NCBI GenBank assembly: GCA_963806935.1
Contig: CAWEAT010000013.1
Span: forward strand, 46,622-110,621
Direction: 5' to 3'
Length of the DNA stretch: 64,000 nucleotides
From: Roseiarcus sp963806935
GTDB taxonomy: Bacteria > Pseudomonadota > Alphaproteobacteria > Rhizobiales > Beijerinckiaceae
Under the pieces are notes generated by a model that saw only the letters and a list, made by a program, of their open reading frames with translations, did not search any database and had not been told where the DNA came from. Within the stretch, counting starts at the first letter, position 1, and each line of letters begins with the position of its first letter. Below are positions 18,131-26,546 of the stretch, piece by piece. Both the position numbers and the translations under genes were made by a program.

Positions 18131-18931
18131 CTAGCCCTGGGCCAGCGGCGCGGTTGGCCCGCGGAACTTGAACACCGCCCCCCGCTTGGCCGCGAACGCC
18201 GCCCGCCCTTCGGCGAAATCCGGCCCCAGGGCGGCAGCCTCGGCGAGTGCGCGATACCCGGGCGTCTCCTGGCTCATCCCTGCGGCGACCGCATCGACGG
18301 CGCGCTTGCCGCCGCGGATCGAGACCTGGCTCAATTCGGCGAGCCCGCGCGCGTAGCCAAGCACGGTTTCCTCAAGCGCGGTCCCGATCCTCCGGTCGAT
18401 GAGCCCGATGGCCAGCGCCTCCTCGGTTTCGATCCGCCGGCCGGTAAAGAGGAGGTCCTTGGCCCGCGAGGGGCCGACAAGCTCGACGAGCCGGCGGGTC
18501 TCGGCATGACCATAAACGAGGCCGAGCTTGGCGGGAGTGATGGCAAGGTGCGCGTCGGCGGCGCAGAATCTGAGATCGCAGGCGAGCGCGAGACCAAGCC
18601 CGCCCCCGACCGCGACGCCGCGGATGACGCCGATGGTCGGGCGATCGAGCTCCATCAGCGCCCTGAGGCCGTCCTGCACCGCATCGCCGTAGTCGCGCGC
18701 CGTCGCGGCGTCGCGGTAAGCCTCGTCGAACTCGGAAATGTCGGCGCCGGCGCTGAAATGCGCGCCCTCGCCCTCGACGAGCGCGACCAGCATGTCCTCG
18801 CGCGCCTCGATCGCGGTGCGGATCGCCGGCAGCGCCCGCCACATCGCGCGCGTGATCGCATTGCGGCGCTCCGGGCGGTTGAGGACGATGCGGGCGAAGG
18901 GCGGCTCGAAACGCAGCGATATGTCGGTCAT
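18131..18931 (-). CDS. Crotonase (enoyl-CoA hydratase/isomerase) family protein
   Basis: The 266-residue protein has the crotonase fold. An oxyanion-hole segment (HFSAGADISEF) is followed by the second CoA-binding motif (GGLGLALACDLRF). The two glutamates that activate water in classical enoyl-CoA hydratase are absent. The position in the CELA-type motif is Gly, and the Pro-Glu position of the following motif reads TPAKLGL, with Ala. It is therefore unlikely to be a standard hydratase and may catalyse another CoA-thioester reaction such as isomerisation, hydrolysis or C-C cleavage. It appears to share a transcript with the TauE-like transporter. Confidence 0.88.
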   Translation of the reverse strand: MTDISLRFEPPFARIVLNRPERRNAITRAMWRALPAIRTAIEAREDMLVALVEGEGAHFSAGADISEFDEAYRDAATARDYGDAVQDGLRALMELDRPTIGVIRGVAVGGGLGLALACDLRFCAADAHLAITPAKLGLVYGHAETRRLVELVGPSRAKDLLFTGRRIETEEALAIGLIDRRIGTALEETVLGYARGLAELSQVSIRGGKRAVDAVAAGMSQETPGYRALAEAAALGPDFAEGRAAFAAKRGAVFKFRGPTAPLAQG

Positions 18932-19066
18932 GAGATTATTCTAGCACTTTGCGCGCCGTCACGGGCGGCGGGGAGCGGCAGCCTCGGCGTCGGCCCGGGT
19001 CAAGCGCGAGCCGGTCTCGCCGGGGCGAATGCCCGGACGGAGCGGCCTTGATTGGCGCTTCCGCCG

Positions 19067-19081
19067 AAGCTATTTTAGCTT
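19067..19081. promoter_or_regulatory. Inverted repeat before antitoxin start
   Basis: AAGCTA, three bases, TAGCTT: a perfect 6-bp inverted repeat ending two bases before the Phd-type antitoxin ATG. It occupies the position of the ribosome binding site and lies where Phd/YefM antitoxins typically bind to repress their own operon. The operator role is inferred from position and symmetry. Confidence 0.45.
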
Positions 19082-19083
19082 GG

Positions 19084-19377
19084 ATGAAAAAAGCCAGCAT
19101 AACCCAGGCCAAGAACAACCTCAGCGCCTTGATCGATGGCCTTAGGGGCGGCTCCCCGGTGTTGATCGTCGATCGAGGGCGACCCGTCGCGCGACTGGAG
19201 CCTGTCGCCGGCGGCGAGGAAAATGGACAAGACGGCCGGCTGTCGCGGCTCATCCGCGACGGCGTGCTACGGCCGCGCCGAAACGGTCCGCCTGCGTCTC
19301 TTTTCAGCGCATCTCCGCCCCGCGCCAAAGCGTCGGCCGTTGAATTGCTGCTCGACGAGCGGCGGGAAGGGCGGTGA
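19084..19377 (+). CDS. Phd/YefM-family antitoxin
   Basis: The 97-residue protein starts with the Phd/YefM DNA-binding pattern (KASITQAKNNLSALIDGL, then PVLIVDRGRPVARLEP). Its C-terminal tail is basic and presumably wraps the toxin. I chose the ATG at 19084 because the family pattern starts there; the open frame extends upstream without family similarity. The stop overlaps the toxin start by four bases (ATGA), the usual coupled arrangement. It should neutralise the VapC-like RNase and repress the operon. Confidence 0.88.
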   Translation: MKKASITQAKNNLSALIDGLRGGSPVLIVDRGRPVARLEPVAGGEENGQDGRLSRLIRDGVLRPRRNGPPASLFSASPPRAKASAVELLLDERREGR

Positions 19378-19808
19378 AATTCTGGGACGCTTCGGCGATC
19401 GTGCCGCTGCTGGTCGCGGAGACGACGACGCGCCCGTTGCAGGCGCTGGCGAGGCGAGATTCGGACATGCTGGCGTGGTGGGGGTCGCAAGTGGAGTGCG
19501 CTTCGGCGGTCGCCCGCCTCGAGCGCGCGGGCTCACTTGATGGGAAAGGCGCTGCGCTTGCCCTTGATCGGCTCAAGCTGCTTGCCGATGGATGGCATGA
19601 GATCGAGCCGAGCGAGATCGTTCGCGAGAACGCCATGCGGTTTCTTCGCGTTCATCCTCTCCGCGCGGCCGATGCGCTTCAGCTTGCGGCGGCCTTCCTC
19701 GCCGCCGAACGCCGTCCCCCGTCGCTCGAGGTCGTCACGCTCGACGCCCGCCTCGCTGATGCGGCGCGAAAGGAAGGCTTCGAGTTGATCGACGTTATCG
19801 CGGACTGA
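19374..19808 (+). CDS. vapC: VapC-like PIN-domain toxin
   Basis: This is a 144-residue PIN-domain RNase. The acidic metal-binding residues are in place: Asp5 (FWDASA), Glu41 (VECASA), Asp100 (RAADALQL) and Asp124 (TLDARLADAA). VapC toxins cleave initiator tRNA or rRNA and halt translation. The partner is a Phd-type rather than a VapB AbrB-type antitoxin; such mixed pairs are common. Confidence 0.9.
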   Translation: MKFWDASAIVPLLVAETTTRPLQALARRDSDMLAWWGSQVECASAVARLERAGSLDGKGAALALDRLKLLADGWHEIEPSEIVRENAMRFLRVHPLRAADALQLAAAFLAAERRPPSLEVVTLDARLADAARKEGFELIDVIAD

Positions 19809-19921
19809 GGCCGTGGACATAGCGAACGGGCGGTCGCGGTTCTGTTCGGTCCCTGCGCCACATTGCGGCCAATCATGCGAGTATGAACAGATAGCGCGAG
19901 CGGAATTCAGGGGCGGGATCG

Positions 19922-20536
19922 ATGACTGGAGCCGAAGACCCCGCCCCGTCGACGAGCGCGGAGATGGCGCCTCAATCTCGCTTGCCCCGCTGGCTGCTCG
20001 CGGCTGGGCTTGGCGTTCCCCTCGCGTTGATCGTCTTGGCGGCCTCTCCTCTCGGGACAAATTTTTTCTACGTGATCGTCGGCATACCCGCTCTCCTGTT
20101 TGCCTGGGCCGTAGCGGGCGTAGGGAGCCTCATCGTAAGCGTTCGATCCGCGATGCGAAAGGATTGGAGGCGGTGCGTTATCGCTTCGGCTCTCCCAATC
20201 GTTTTGCTCGTTGTCGCGGTCAACCCAATCGGATTCGTCAGATCGTGCAATCATATCGGGGATGTGATCCACTTCATCGTCGCAAAACCCTACTATGATC
20301 GACAGATCGCCGCCCTCCCGGTCGACCGGGGCCCCCGATTGGTCGTGTTCGACTGGGGCGGAATGGTCTGGGCTTCCAGCGGACTTGTCTATGACGAGAC
20401 TGATCAAGTCTCTTTGCCGCGTGACCGCCAGTCCGCCGATTGGCTCGCGCAGGCGAGCCACAGCGAGCTGAGCTGCGAAGGTTATGGCGTCCAACCCCTT
20501 TGGGGGCATTATTATTTGGCCAGTTTCCCTTGTTAG
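19922..20536 (+). CDS. Hypothetical membrane protein
   Basis: I do not recognise the family. The 204-residue protein has a polar N-terminus (about 20 residues), three hydrophobic segments at about 24-45, 47-72 and 86-104, and a C-terminal soluble part of about 100 residues with three cysteines (RSCNH, LSCEGY and the C-terminal residue). The C-terminal part, probably periplasmic, contains a VVFDWGGMVWASSGLVYDE segment. It lies between two toxin-antitoxin pairs, so it is an accessory gene. No function is assigned. Confidence 0.62.
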   Translation: MTGAEDPAPSTSAEMAPQSRLPRWLLAAGLGVPLALIVLAASPLGTNFFYVIVGIPALLFAWAVAGVGSLIVSVRSAMRKDWRRCVIASALPIVLLVVAVNPIGFVRSCNHIGDVIHFIVAKPYYDRQIAALPVDRGPRLVVFDWGGMVWASSGLVYDETDQVSLPRDRQSADWLAQASHSELSCEGYGVQPLWGHYYLASFPC

Positions 20537-20548
20537 ATCGCGGAGGCG

Positions 20549-20881
20549 TCAGTCTGCGAGGCCCATCACGAAGGCCAGGGCAACATTGAGCCGCGCAATA
20601 TCGCCGTCGTCGAGGCGACCTATCGACCGCCCGACCCGCGCCCGTCGAATCGTCACTGGCTTGTCGGCCATGATTTGGGATCGATTGCGCAAACCATTTC
20701 GCTCGCTCGGATCGATCGTGACGCGAAAATCCGACGCGTCGGCGATTTCCGACGTCATCTGACAGACGACGACCGAAATATTCGTCTCAGGAAACGCATC
20801 GGTCTGAACGATCACCGCCGGCCGAGGTTTGCCGTAGTCGCCCGTCGCGGCCACGACGACGACGTCACCGCGCTTCATCAC
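20549..20881 (-). CDS. MazF/PemK-type mRNA interferase toxin
   Basis: The 110-residue protein has the MazF/PemK SH3-like barrel pattern: KRGDVVVVAATGDYGKPRPAVIVQ at the N-terminus, then VVVCQMTSEI and the catalytic-strand region SQIMADKPVTIRRARVG. Such toxins cut single-stranded RNA at short motifs. The start overlaps the upstream antitoxin stop by four bases. Confidence 0.88.
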   Translation of the reverse strand: MMKRGDVVVVAATGDYGKPRPAVIVQTDAFPETNISVVVCQMTSEIADASDFRVTIDPSERNGLRNRSQIMADKPVTIRRARVGRSIGRLDDGDIARLNVALAFVMGLAD

Positions 20882-21096
20882 CCGCCAGTCGAATCGAGCG
20901 CGTCAAACTCGGAAACTGCTTCGATCCAACTCAGCGCATCGTCCTCGCTGCTCTGGACGAGACCCGCGACCTCGGCGGCCATTCGCCGGCGGACAGACTG
21001 CAGGCGTGAATCGGGAACGACGAGACGCAGTTCGCGCAAGCCTCGCCTGCGCCGTCTTTCACGCATCGTCCTCATTCGTTCTGCAGGTGCGGACAT
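20878..21096 (-). CDS. DUF3018-type antitoxin (MazE-like)
   Basis: This short (72-residue) protein has a strongly basic N-terminal half (MRERRRRRGLRELRLVVPD) of the ribbon-helix-helix/DUF3018 type and an acidic C-terminal half (SSEDDALSWIEAVSEFDALD) suited to toxin binding. It directly precedes and overlaps the MazF-like gene. A perfect 14-bp palindrome lies 26 bases upstream of its start, a good candidate for autoregulation. Confidence 0.84.
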   Translation of the reverse strand: MSAPAERMRTMRERRRRRGLRELRLVVPDSRLQSVRRRMAAEVAGLVQSSEDDALSWIEAVSEFDALDSTGG

Positions 21097-21121
21097 TTCG
21101 ACTGTCTTTTCGGATCGCTAG

Positions 21122-21135
21122 CGTAACGCGTTACG
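21122..21135. promoter_or_regulatory. 14-bp palindrome upstream of mazEF-like operon
   Basis: CGTAACGCGTTACG is perfectly self-complementary. It lies between the divergently transcribed antitoxin gene and the allantoinase gene, nearer the antitoxin. Ribbon-helix-helix antitoxins bind palindromes of this kind to repress their own operon. The assignment rests on symmetry and position. Confidence 0.5.
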
Positions 21136-21241
21136 ATCCTCGGGACAACGGGGCAAAGTTTAGCGCGGAAGCAGCGGGCTGGAGCAAACCCCGGTCCTGT
21201 CGTAGCGTTGCGCGGGCGGCGATCGCCGGGCCGGGGGACAG

Positions 21242-22669
21242 ATGAGCATGACGGACGGCGAGACCTATCCGCGCGACATGATCGGCTACGGCCGCACGCC
21301 GCCCTACGCGGGCTGGCCGAACAACGCGCGCGTCGCCCTGCAGTTCGTCATCAATTACGAGGAGGGCGGCGAGAACAACATCCTGCACGGCGACGCCGCG
21401 TCCGAAGCGTTCCTGTCCGAGATCATCGGCGCCGCGCCCTGGCCGGGGATGCGACACATGAATATGGAGTCGATCTACGAATATGGCTCCCGGGCCGGCT
21501 TCTGGCGCCTCCACCGCCTGTTCACGGACCGCTCGGTTCCAGTCACCGTCTATGCGGTCGCGACCGCAATTGCGCGCAATCCCGAAGCGGTCGCGGCGAT
21601 GAACGAGGCGGGGTGGGAAATCGCCACCCACGGTCTCAAATGGATCGACTATCGCGACATTCCCGCCGACATCGAGGCGCGCCATATCGCGGAGGCGATC
21701 CGCATCCACACCGAGGTCGCGGGCGCGCGGCCGCTCGGCTTCTATCAGGGCCGTTCGTCGGTCAACACGATCAGGCTGGGCATGGAAGAGGGCGGGTTTG
21801 TCTATTGCGCCGACTCCTACGCCGACGACCTGCCCTACTGGCTCGAAGGCCCGCGCGGGCCGCAGCTCATGGTCCCGTACACGCTCGATTCCAACGACAT
21901 GCGATTTGCGACGGCGCAGGGCTTCAATACCGGCGATCAGTTCTACGCCTATCTCAAGGATTCGTTCGACACGCTTTACGCCGAGGGCGAGGTCGCGCCG
22001 AAAATGCTGTCGATCGGCCTTCATTGCCGCCTTGTCGGCCGGCCGGGCCGCGCTGCCTCGCTGGCAAGATTCATCGATTATGCCTTAAGCCACGATCGTG
22101 TCTGGATGCCGACCCGGCTCGACATCGCGCGTCACTGGATCCAGAGACATCCGCCGCCGGACGGGTGGAAGCCCTCGCGCCTTACTCGCACGCTGTTCGT
22201 CGAACGCTTCGGCGGCGTCTACGAGCACTCGCCCTGGGTCGCGGCGGCGGCCTGGGACGCGGGCCTTGCCGCCGGCTCCGACACCGCCGGGGGCCTGGCG
22301 AAGGCGCTCGCCGCGGCGGCGGCCAAGGGGTCGGCGCAGAAGAAGCGCGCGATGATCGAGGCCCACCCTGATCTCGCCGGCAAGCTCGCGCTCGCGCGGA
22401 CGCTGACGCCCGATTCGACCAGCGAGCAGGCGAGCGCCGGGCTCGACCGTCTCACGCCCGAGGAATTGCGCGAGTTCGCCACCCTCAACAACTCCTATCG
22501 CGCCCGCTTCCGCTTTCCCTTCATCATGGCGGTCAAGGGAAAGAGCAAGGCCGAAATCCTTGCCGCCTTCCGCCGCCGCCTCGCCAACGACGCCGACGCA
22601 GAGACCGCGACCGCGCTCGGCGAAATCGACCGGATCGCGGCGCTGCGGCTCAAGGACATCCTGCCTTGA
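21242..22669 (+). CDS. Bifunctional allantoinase PuuE / OHCU decarboxylase
   Basis: The 475-residue fusion carries two purine-catabolism activities. Residues 1 to about 312 are the PuuE-type allantoinase, a polysaccharide-deacetylase-fold enzyme (RVALQFVINYEEGGE, WEIATHGLKWIDYR, GFYQGRSSVNT) that opens allantoin. Residues about 317-475 are a UraD-type 2-oxo-4-hydroxy-4-carboxy-5-ureidoimidazoline decarboxylase (AHPDLAGK 374-381, SEQASAGLD 394-402, FPFIMAVKG 425-433), which produces S-allantoin. Channelling between consecutive steps explains the fusion. An SD-like GGGGGAC precedes the ATG. The stop overlaps the guanine deaminase start. Urate oxidase and hydroxyisourate hydrolase are not in the window. 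Confidence 0.94.
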   Translation: MSMTDGETYPRDMIGYGRTPPYAGWPNNARVALQFVINYEEGGENNILHGDAASEAFLSEIIGAAPWPGMRHMNMESIYEYGSRAGFWRLHRLFTDRSVPVTVYAVATAIARNPEAVAAMNEAGWEIATHGLKWIDYRDIPADIEARHIAEAIRIHTEVAGARPLGFYQGRSSVNTIRLGMEEGGFVYCADSYADDLPYWLEGPRGPQLMVPYTLDSNDMRFATAQGFNTGDQFYAYLKDSFDTLYAEGEVAPKMLSIGLHCRLVGRPGRAASLARFIDYALSHDRVWMPTRLDIARHWIQRHPPPDGWKPSRLTRTLFVERFGGVYEHSPWVAAAAWDAGLAAGSDTAGGLAKALAAAAAKGSAQKKRAMIEAHPDLAGKLALARTLTPDSTSEQASAGLDRLTPEELREFATLNNSYRARFRFPFIMAVKGKSKAEILAAFRRRLANDADAETATALGEIDRIAALRLKDILP

Positions 22670-23967
22670 GCGCGAAGGCGCGGGTGATACGGGGCCGCAT
22701 CCTGTCCTTCAACGAGGACCCGGCGGTCGGCGGTCCATCGGCGTACTCGCTGATCGTCGACGGCGCCGTTCTCGTCGCTGGCGGACGGATCGAGGCCGTA
22801 GGCCGGGCCAACGACGTTCTCCCCCACGCGCCGAGGGACGCGGTCGTTGACGATCACGCCGGCTGCCTCATCATGGCCGGCTTCGTAGACGCCCACATCC
22901 ACTATCCGCAGACCCAGGTGATCGGATCCTACGGCGCGCAACTGCTCGACTGGCTCCACAACTACACCTTCGTCGAGGAGCAGAAATTCGCCGATCCCGC
23001 GCATTGCGCGCGGGTCGCCGATTTTTTTCTCGATGAATTGTTCCGCTCGGGCACGACCACGGCGATGGTCTATTGCACGGTCCACCCCAAGTCCGTCGAG
23101 GCGTTCTTCGCCGCGGCCGAGGACCGCGGCGCGCGCATGATCGCTGGCAAGGTGATGATGGACCGCGACGCGCCGCCGGGGCTCATGGACACTGCCCAGC
23201 GCGGTTACGACGAGAGCAAGGCGCTGATCGAGCGGTGGCGCGGTCGCGGCCGGCTCGATTACGCGATCACCCCACGCTTCGCGGTGACGTCGACCGAGGC
23301 GCAACTCGACGCTGCGGGCGCGCTCAAGCGCGAGTTTCCGGACTGCTACGTCCAGACCCATGCCGACGAGAACAAGGCCGAGATCGCCCGCGTCGCGGAG
23401 CTGTTCCCCGAGGCGAAGAGCTACATCGACGTTTACGCCCGGGCAGGCCTGACCGGACCCCGTTCGGTGTTCGGCCACTGCATTCATCTGCTCGACAGCG
23501 AGGTCGCCGAGCTCGTGACCAGCCGATCGGTCGCCGCGTTCTGCCCGACGTCCAATCTCTTTCTCGGCTCGGGCCTGTTCAACGAAGCGCGGCTCGCCAC
23601 GGCCGGCGTCAGGATCGCGCTCGCGACCGATGTCGGCGGCGGGACGAGCTATTCGATGCTGCACACGGCGGCGGAGGGCTACAAGGTCCTGCAGCTCAAC
23701 CGGCAGTCCTGGCCGGCGCTCCACGCCTTCTACCGCATGACCCTCGGCAACGCGCGGGCGCTCAGCCTCGACAAGCATATCGGCTCGGTCGAAGCGGGCA
23801 AGGAGGCCGACCTCGTTGCGCTCGATCCGCGCGCGACGCCCGCGCTGGAACACCGGATGGAGACCGCGGACGGCGATCTCGAGGTCGAGCTATTCGCGCT
23901 CATGATGATGGGCGACGACCGCGCCGTGCGGCAGACCTATGTCGCCGGGACGCCGCGCAAACTCTGA
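22666..23967 (+). CDS. guaD: Guanine deaminase
   Basis: GuaD deaminates guanine to xanthine. The 433-residue amidohydrolase shows the metal-binding set: DAHIHYPQ (HxH), THADENKAE, FGHCIHL and the Asp of ATDVGGGTSYS. The start is a TTG that overlaps the TGA of the allantoinase gene by four bases (TTGA), so translation is coupled. Together the two genes form part of a guanine-to-ureide degradation operon. Confidence 0.93.
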   Translation: MSAKARVIRGRILSFNEDPAVGGPSAYSLIVDGAVLVAGGRIEAVGRANDVLPHAPRDAVVDDHAGCLIMAGFVDAHIHYPQTQVIGSYGAQLLDWLHNYTFVEEQKFADPAHCARVADFFLDELFRSGTTTAMVYCTVHPKSVEAFFAAAEDRGARMIAGKVMMDRDAPPGLMDTAQRGYDESKALIERWRGRGRLDYAITPRFAVTSTEAQLDAAGALKREFPDCYVQTHADENKAEIARVAELFPEAKSYIDVYARAGLTGPRSVFGHCIHLLDSEVAELVTSRSVAAFCPTSNLFLGSGLFNEARLATAGVRIALATDVGGGTSYSMLHTAAEGYKVLQLNRQSWPALHAFYRMTLGNARALSLDKHIGSVEAGKEADLVALDPRATPALEHRMETADGDLEVELFALMMMGDDRAVRQTYVAGTPRKL

Positions 23968-23978
23968 CCGGGCGCGCC

Positions 23979-24323
23979 TTAGAGGGTCACGTCGCCGCCG
24001 TGCGAGCGCCAGCCGTTCATCCCGCCGGCATAGTGGCGCACGTCGGCGCGGCCAATCGACCGCGCTCGGTTCAGGGCATTCTTGGATCGTCCGCCGGCCT
24101 GGCAGATCAGAACGACGGGCTTGCCCTCCGGCAATTCTCCCGGATCGAAGCTCGACAGCGGCAGATTGAGCGCGTTGGGAATATGCCCGACTGCGAATTC
24201 GTGCGGTTCGCGCACGTCCACCACCGTCCAGGCATCGGCGCTCACCGCCTCTTCCAAATCCCCAAAATCGACAACGTCCGGGTCAGCCGCCTGCCCGAAG
24301 CGCGAGAACGGATTGAACGACAT
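23979..24323 (-). CDS. Rhodanese-like sulfurtransferase domain protein
   Basis: The single-domain rhodanese has 114 residues, with WTVVDVREPHEFAVGHIPNALNLPL and the active-site loop LICQAGGRSKNA (catalytic cysteine). Such proteins carry persulfide sulfur. I chose the ATG giving MSFNPFSRFG, because the longer frame upstream is the reverse of a neighbouring gene. It lies 16 bases downstream of the AhpD-like gene on the same strand, suggesting one operon. Confidence 0.9.
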   Translation of the reverse strand: MSFNPFSRFGQAADPDVVDFGDLEEAVSADAWTVVDVREPHEFAVGHIPNALNLPLSSFDPGELPEGKPVVLICQAGGRSKNALNRARSIGRADVRHYAGGMNGWRSHGGDVTL

Positions 24324-24339
24324 CAATGTGCCTCCGAGG

Positions 24340-24702
24340 TCATGCAGCATCGGCCTTGGGCGCCGCGAATTGCGTGTAGGCGGCAAGCGCGTGACTCGCG
24401 TACATCGCGGACGGTCCCGCTCCCATATAGATCGCCATGCCCAGCGTTTCGAGGATTTCCTCGCGCGTCGCGCCGCGATCGACCGCCGCCTTGACGTGAA
24501 AGCCGATGCAGTCGTCGCAACGCGTCGCAACTGAAATTGCGATCGCGATCAGTTCCTTGGTCTTCGGATCGAGCGCCCCCTCGGCAACCGCGGTCTGGGC
24601 GAGAGCCCCAAACGCCTTCATCACCTCCGGAGCGCCGCCGCGCAGGTTCCTGAGCTCCGCGCTGAGGCCACGGGTAAAATCCGGCCAATTCCTCGTTTCC
24701 AT
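24340..24702 (-). CDS. AhpD/carboxymuconolactone decarboxylase-like protein
   Basis: This 120-residue all-helical protein of the AhpD-like family has the redox motif RCDDCIGFHVKAA (CxxC followed by His). AhpD proteins are disulfide reductases or peroxidases. Clustering with a rhodanese suggests a small redox or sulfur-handling unit, an inference from context. The ATG at 24702 (METRNWPDF) is the likely start. Confidence 0.88.
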   Translation of the reverse strand: METRNWPDFTRGLSAELRNLRGGAPEVMKAFGALAQTAVAEGALDPKTKELIAIAISVATRCDDCIGFHVKAAVDRGATREEILETLGMAIYMGAGPSAMYASHALAAYTQFAAPKADAA

Positions 24703-24910
24703 CTCTTCTCTCCTCAATGCGGGCGCCACGATATCGCCGGAGCGGCTTCATGCGTTTGATCGATCGCAAATATCAAGATATATATTTGAATGTATGAATA
24801 TGACTAATTGTTGCTGAATATTACTGAATGTTACTATCCCCAAAAAAGACCATCCGGTTTTGGTTGGATGATCTTGACCCGGCACGGCGAAGGCGACAAC
24901 CTGACCGCCC
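24703..24910. promoter_or_regulatory. AT-rich divergent intergenic region
   Basis: Bases about 24770-24850 are strikingly AT-rich for this genome. They contain an imperfect direct repeat of CTGAATATTA / CTGAATGTTA. The region separates the minus-strand AhpD-rhodanese pair from the plus-strand PHP gene, so promoters for both probably lie here. No specific regulator site is identified. Confidence 0.4.
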
Positions 24911-25846
24911 ATGCGCACTTCTCCCTTCTCGACGCCAGGGCGTTTCTGGCGCGGGAATATTCATACTCACTCAACTCTTTCCGACGGCGCCCTGAAGCCC
25001 GAGGATGTGGTCGATGCCTATAAGCAAGCCGGGTACGATTTCCTCCAGCTGTCCGATCATTTCCTCGGCCGGTTCAATTGGCCGATCGCCGATACCCGCC
25101 GGCTGCGCTCCAATGATTTCACCACCCTGATCGGCGCCGAGGTTCACGCCCTGGCGACCTCGGCGGGCGAGTTCTGGCACATTGTGGCAACCGGGCTGCC
25201 GCTCGATTTTCCTCCGGCCGAGCCGGACGAGACCGGGCCGATGCTGGCGGCGCGGGCGAGAGCGGCCGGAGCCTTCGTCACCATGGCTCATCCCTCGTGG
25301 TCGCAACTGACCATCGAGGACGGGCGCTCGCTCGCCGCCGCCCATGCGGTCGAGGTCTACAATCATAGTTGCGCGATCCGGACGGATCGGGGCGACGGTT
25401 TCTATCTGCTCGACCAGTTGTGCAACGAGGATCGGCGGCTGATGGCGGTCGTTGGCGACGACGCGCATTTCCACGACGGAGACCTCGACGCGTTCGGCGC
25501 CTTTGTCCTGGTCAAATCGGAATCGCTCGACCCCGAGGCCCTGCTCGGCGCGCTGAAGGCGGGCGAGTTCTATTCGAGCCAGGGCCCCCGCATCCATGAC
25601 GTCGAGCTTACGCGCAAGGTCGTGCGGGTCCAGTGCACTCCGGTCAATACGATCGCCGTCGTCACCGGGGCTTCGGCGGCGCTGAGCCGGGTCGGGTTCG
25701 GTCTCACCGACGTGACGATCGAATACGAGGAGGCCAAGAAGTGGGCTTGGCGCGACCTGCCGCCGGTCAAATGGTTCCGCATCGTCGTCATCGACGGCCC
25801 GAGGCGCGCGTGGACCAACCCGATCTGGGTCGACGCCTTGAACTGA
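24911..25846 (+). CDS. PHP-domain metal-dependent phosphoesterase
   Basis: The 311-residue protein has the PHP hallmark near its N-terminus (GNIHTHSTLSDG), followed by DFLQLSDH, GAEVHAL and MAHPSW, which supply histidine and aspartate ligands for a multinuclear metal centre. PHP proteins hydrolyse phosphoesters such as nucleoside 3',5'-bisphosphates or histidinol phosphate. The exact substrate is not evident. The C-terminal 100 residues form a beta-rich extension. The SD before the ATG at 24911 is weak. Confidence 0.82.
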   Translation: MRTSPFSTPGRFWRGNIHTHSTLSDGALKPEDVVDAYKQAGYDFLQLSDHFLGRFNWPIADTRRLRSNDFTTLIGAEVHALATSAGEFWHIVATGLPLDFPPAEPDETGPMLAARARAAGAFVTMAHPSWSQLTIEDGRSLAAAHAVEVYNHSCAIRTDRGDGFYLLDQLCNEDRRLMAVVGDDAHFHDGDLDAFGAFVLVKSESLDPEALLGALKAGEFYSSQGPRIHDVELTRKVVRVQCTPVNTIAVVTGASAALSRVGFGLTDVTIEYEEAKKWAWRDLPPVKWFRIVVIDGPRRAWTNPIWVDALN

Positions 25847-25975
25847 CGGGAGCGGCCGAAACGGCCCGAAGCCTTGCCGGATGGCCCATGGCCATCGCCC
25901 TTGCGCGCCGGGGCGCTGGGCCATACATGCGGCGCTTGCCTGACGGTTGGGGCGAAAGCTTGAGGATCGAGCCCG

Positions 25976-26542
25976 ATGACTGACGAGACCGCCGGCCGCT
26001 CGCCCGGATGGCATGCGACCACCATTCTGATGGTGCGCAAGGGCGGCAAGGTCGTCATCGCCGGCGACGGCCAGGTCAGCATGGGCCAGACGGTCGTCAA
26101 ATCCAACGCCCGCAAGGTGCGCCGGCTCTCCAAGGGCGATGTGATCGCTGGATTCGCCGGCGCGACCGCGGACGCCTTCACGCTGTTCGAGCGGCTCGAA
26201 GCCAAGCTCGACCAGTATCCCGGCCAGCTCGCGCGCGCCTGCGTCGAATTGGCCAAGGACTGGCGCACCGACCGCTACCTGCGCCGGCTCGAGGCGATGC
26301 TGATCGTCGCCGACAAGGGGTCGGGCTTCACCCTCTCGGGCTCGGGCGACGTGCTGGAGCCGGAAGCGGATGAGTTCGGGTCGGCGATGGCGATCGGCTC
26401 GGGCGGCAACTATGCGCTCGCCGCCGCCCGCGCGCTGATGCCGATGGCGCTCGACGCGGATGAGATCGTGCGCCGTTCGATGCGCATCGCCGCCGAAATC
26501 TGTGTCTACACCAACGTCAATGTGATCCTCGAAAGTCTTTGA
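25976..26542 (+). CDS. hslV: HslV, proteasome-like peptidase of HslUV
   Basis: This is the ATP-dependent protease core, forming a double hexamer. The 188-residue frame carries the self-processed N-terminal threonine at Thr15 (HATTILMVRK), later the catalytic lysine region (NARKVRRL) and GSGGNYALAAARAL near the C-terminus. It lies four bases upstream of hslU, and the two are one operon. Confidence 0.97.
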   Translation: MTDETAGRSPGWHATTILMVRKGGKVVIAGDGQVSMGQTVVKSNARKVRRLSKGDVIAGFAGATADAFTLFERLEAKLDQYPGQLARACVELAKDWRTDRYLRRLEAMLIVADKGSGFTLSGSGDVLEPEADEFGSAMAIGSGGNYALAAARALMPMALDADEIVRRSMRIAAEICVYTNVNVILESL

Positions 26543-26546
26543 CCTC

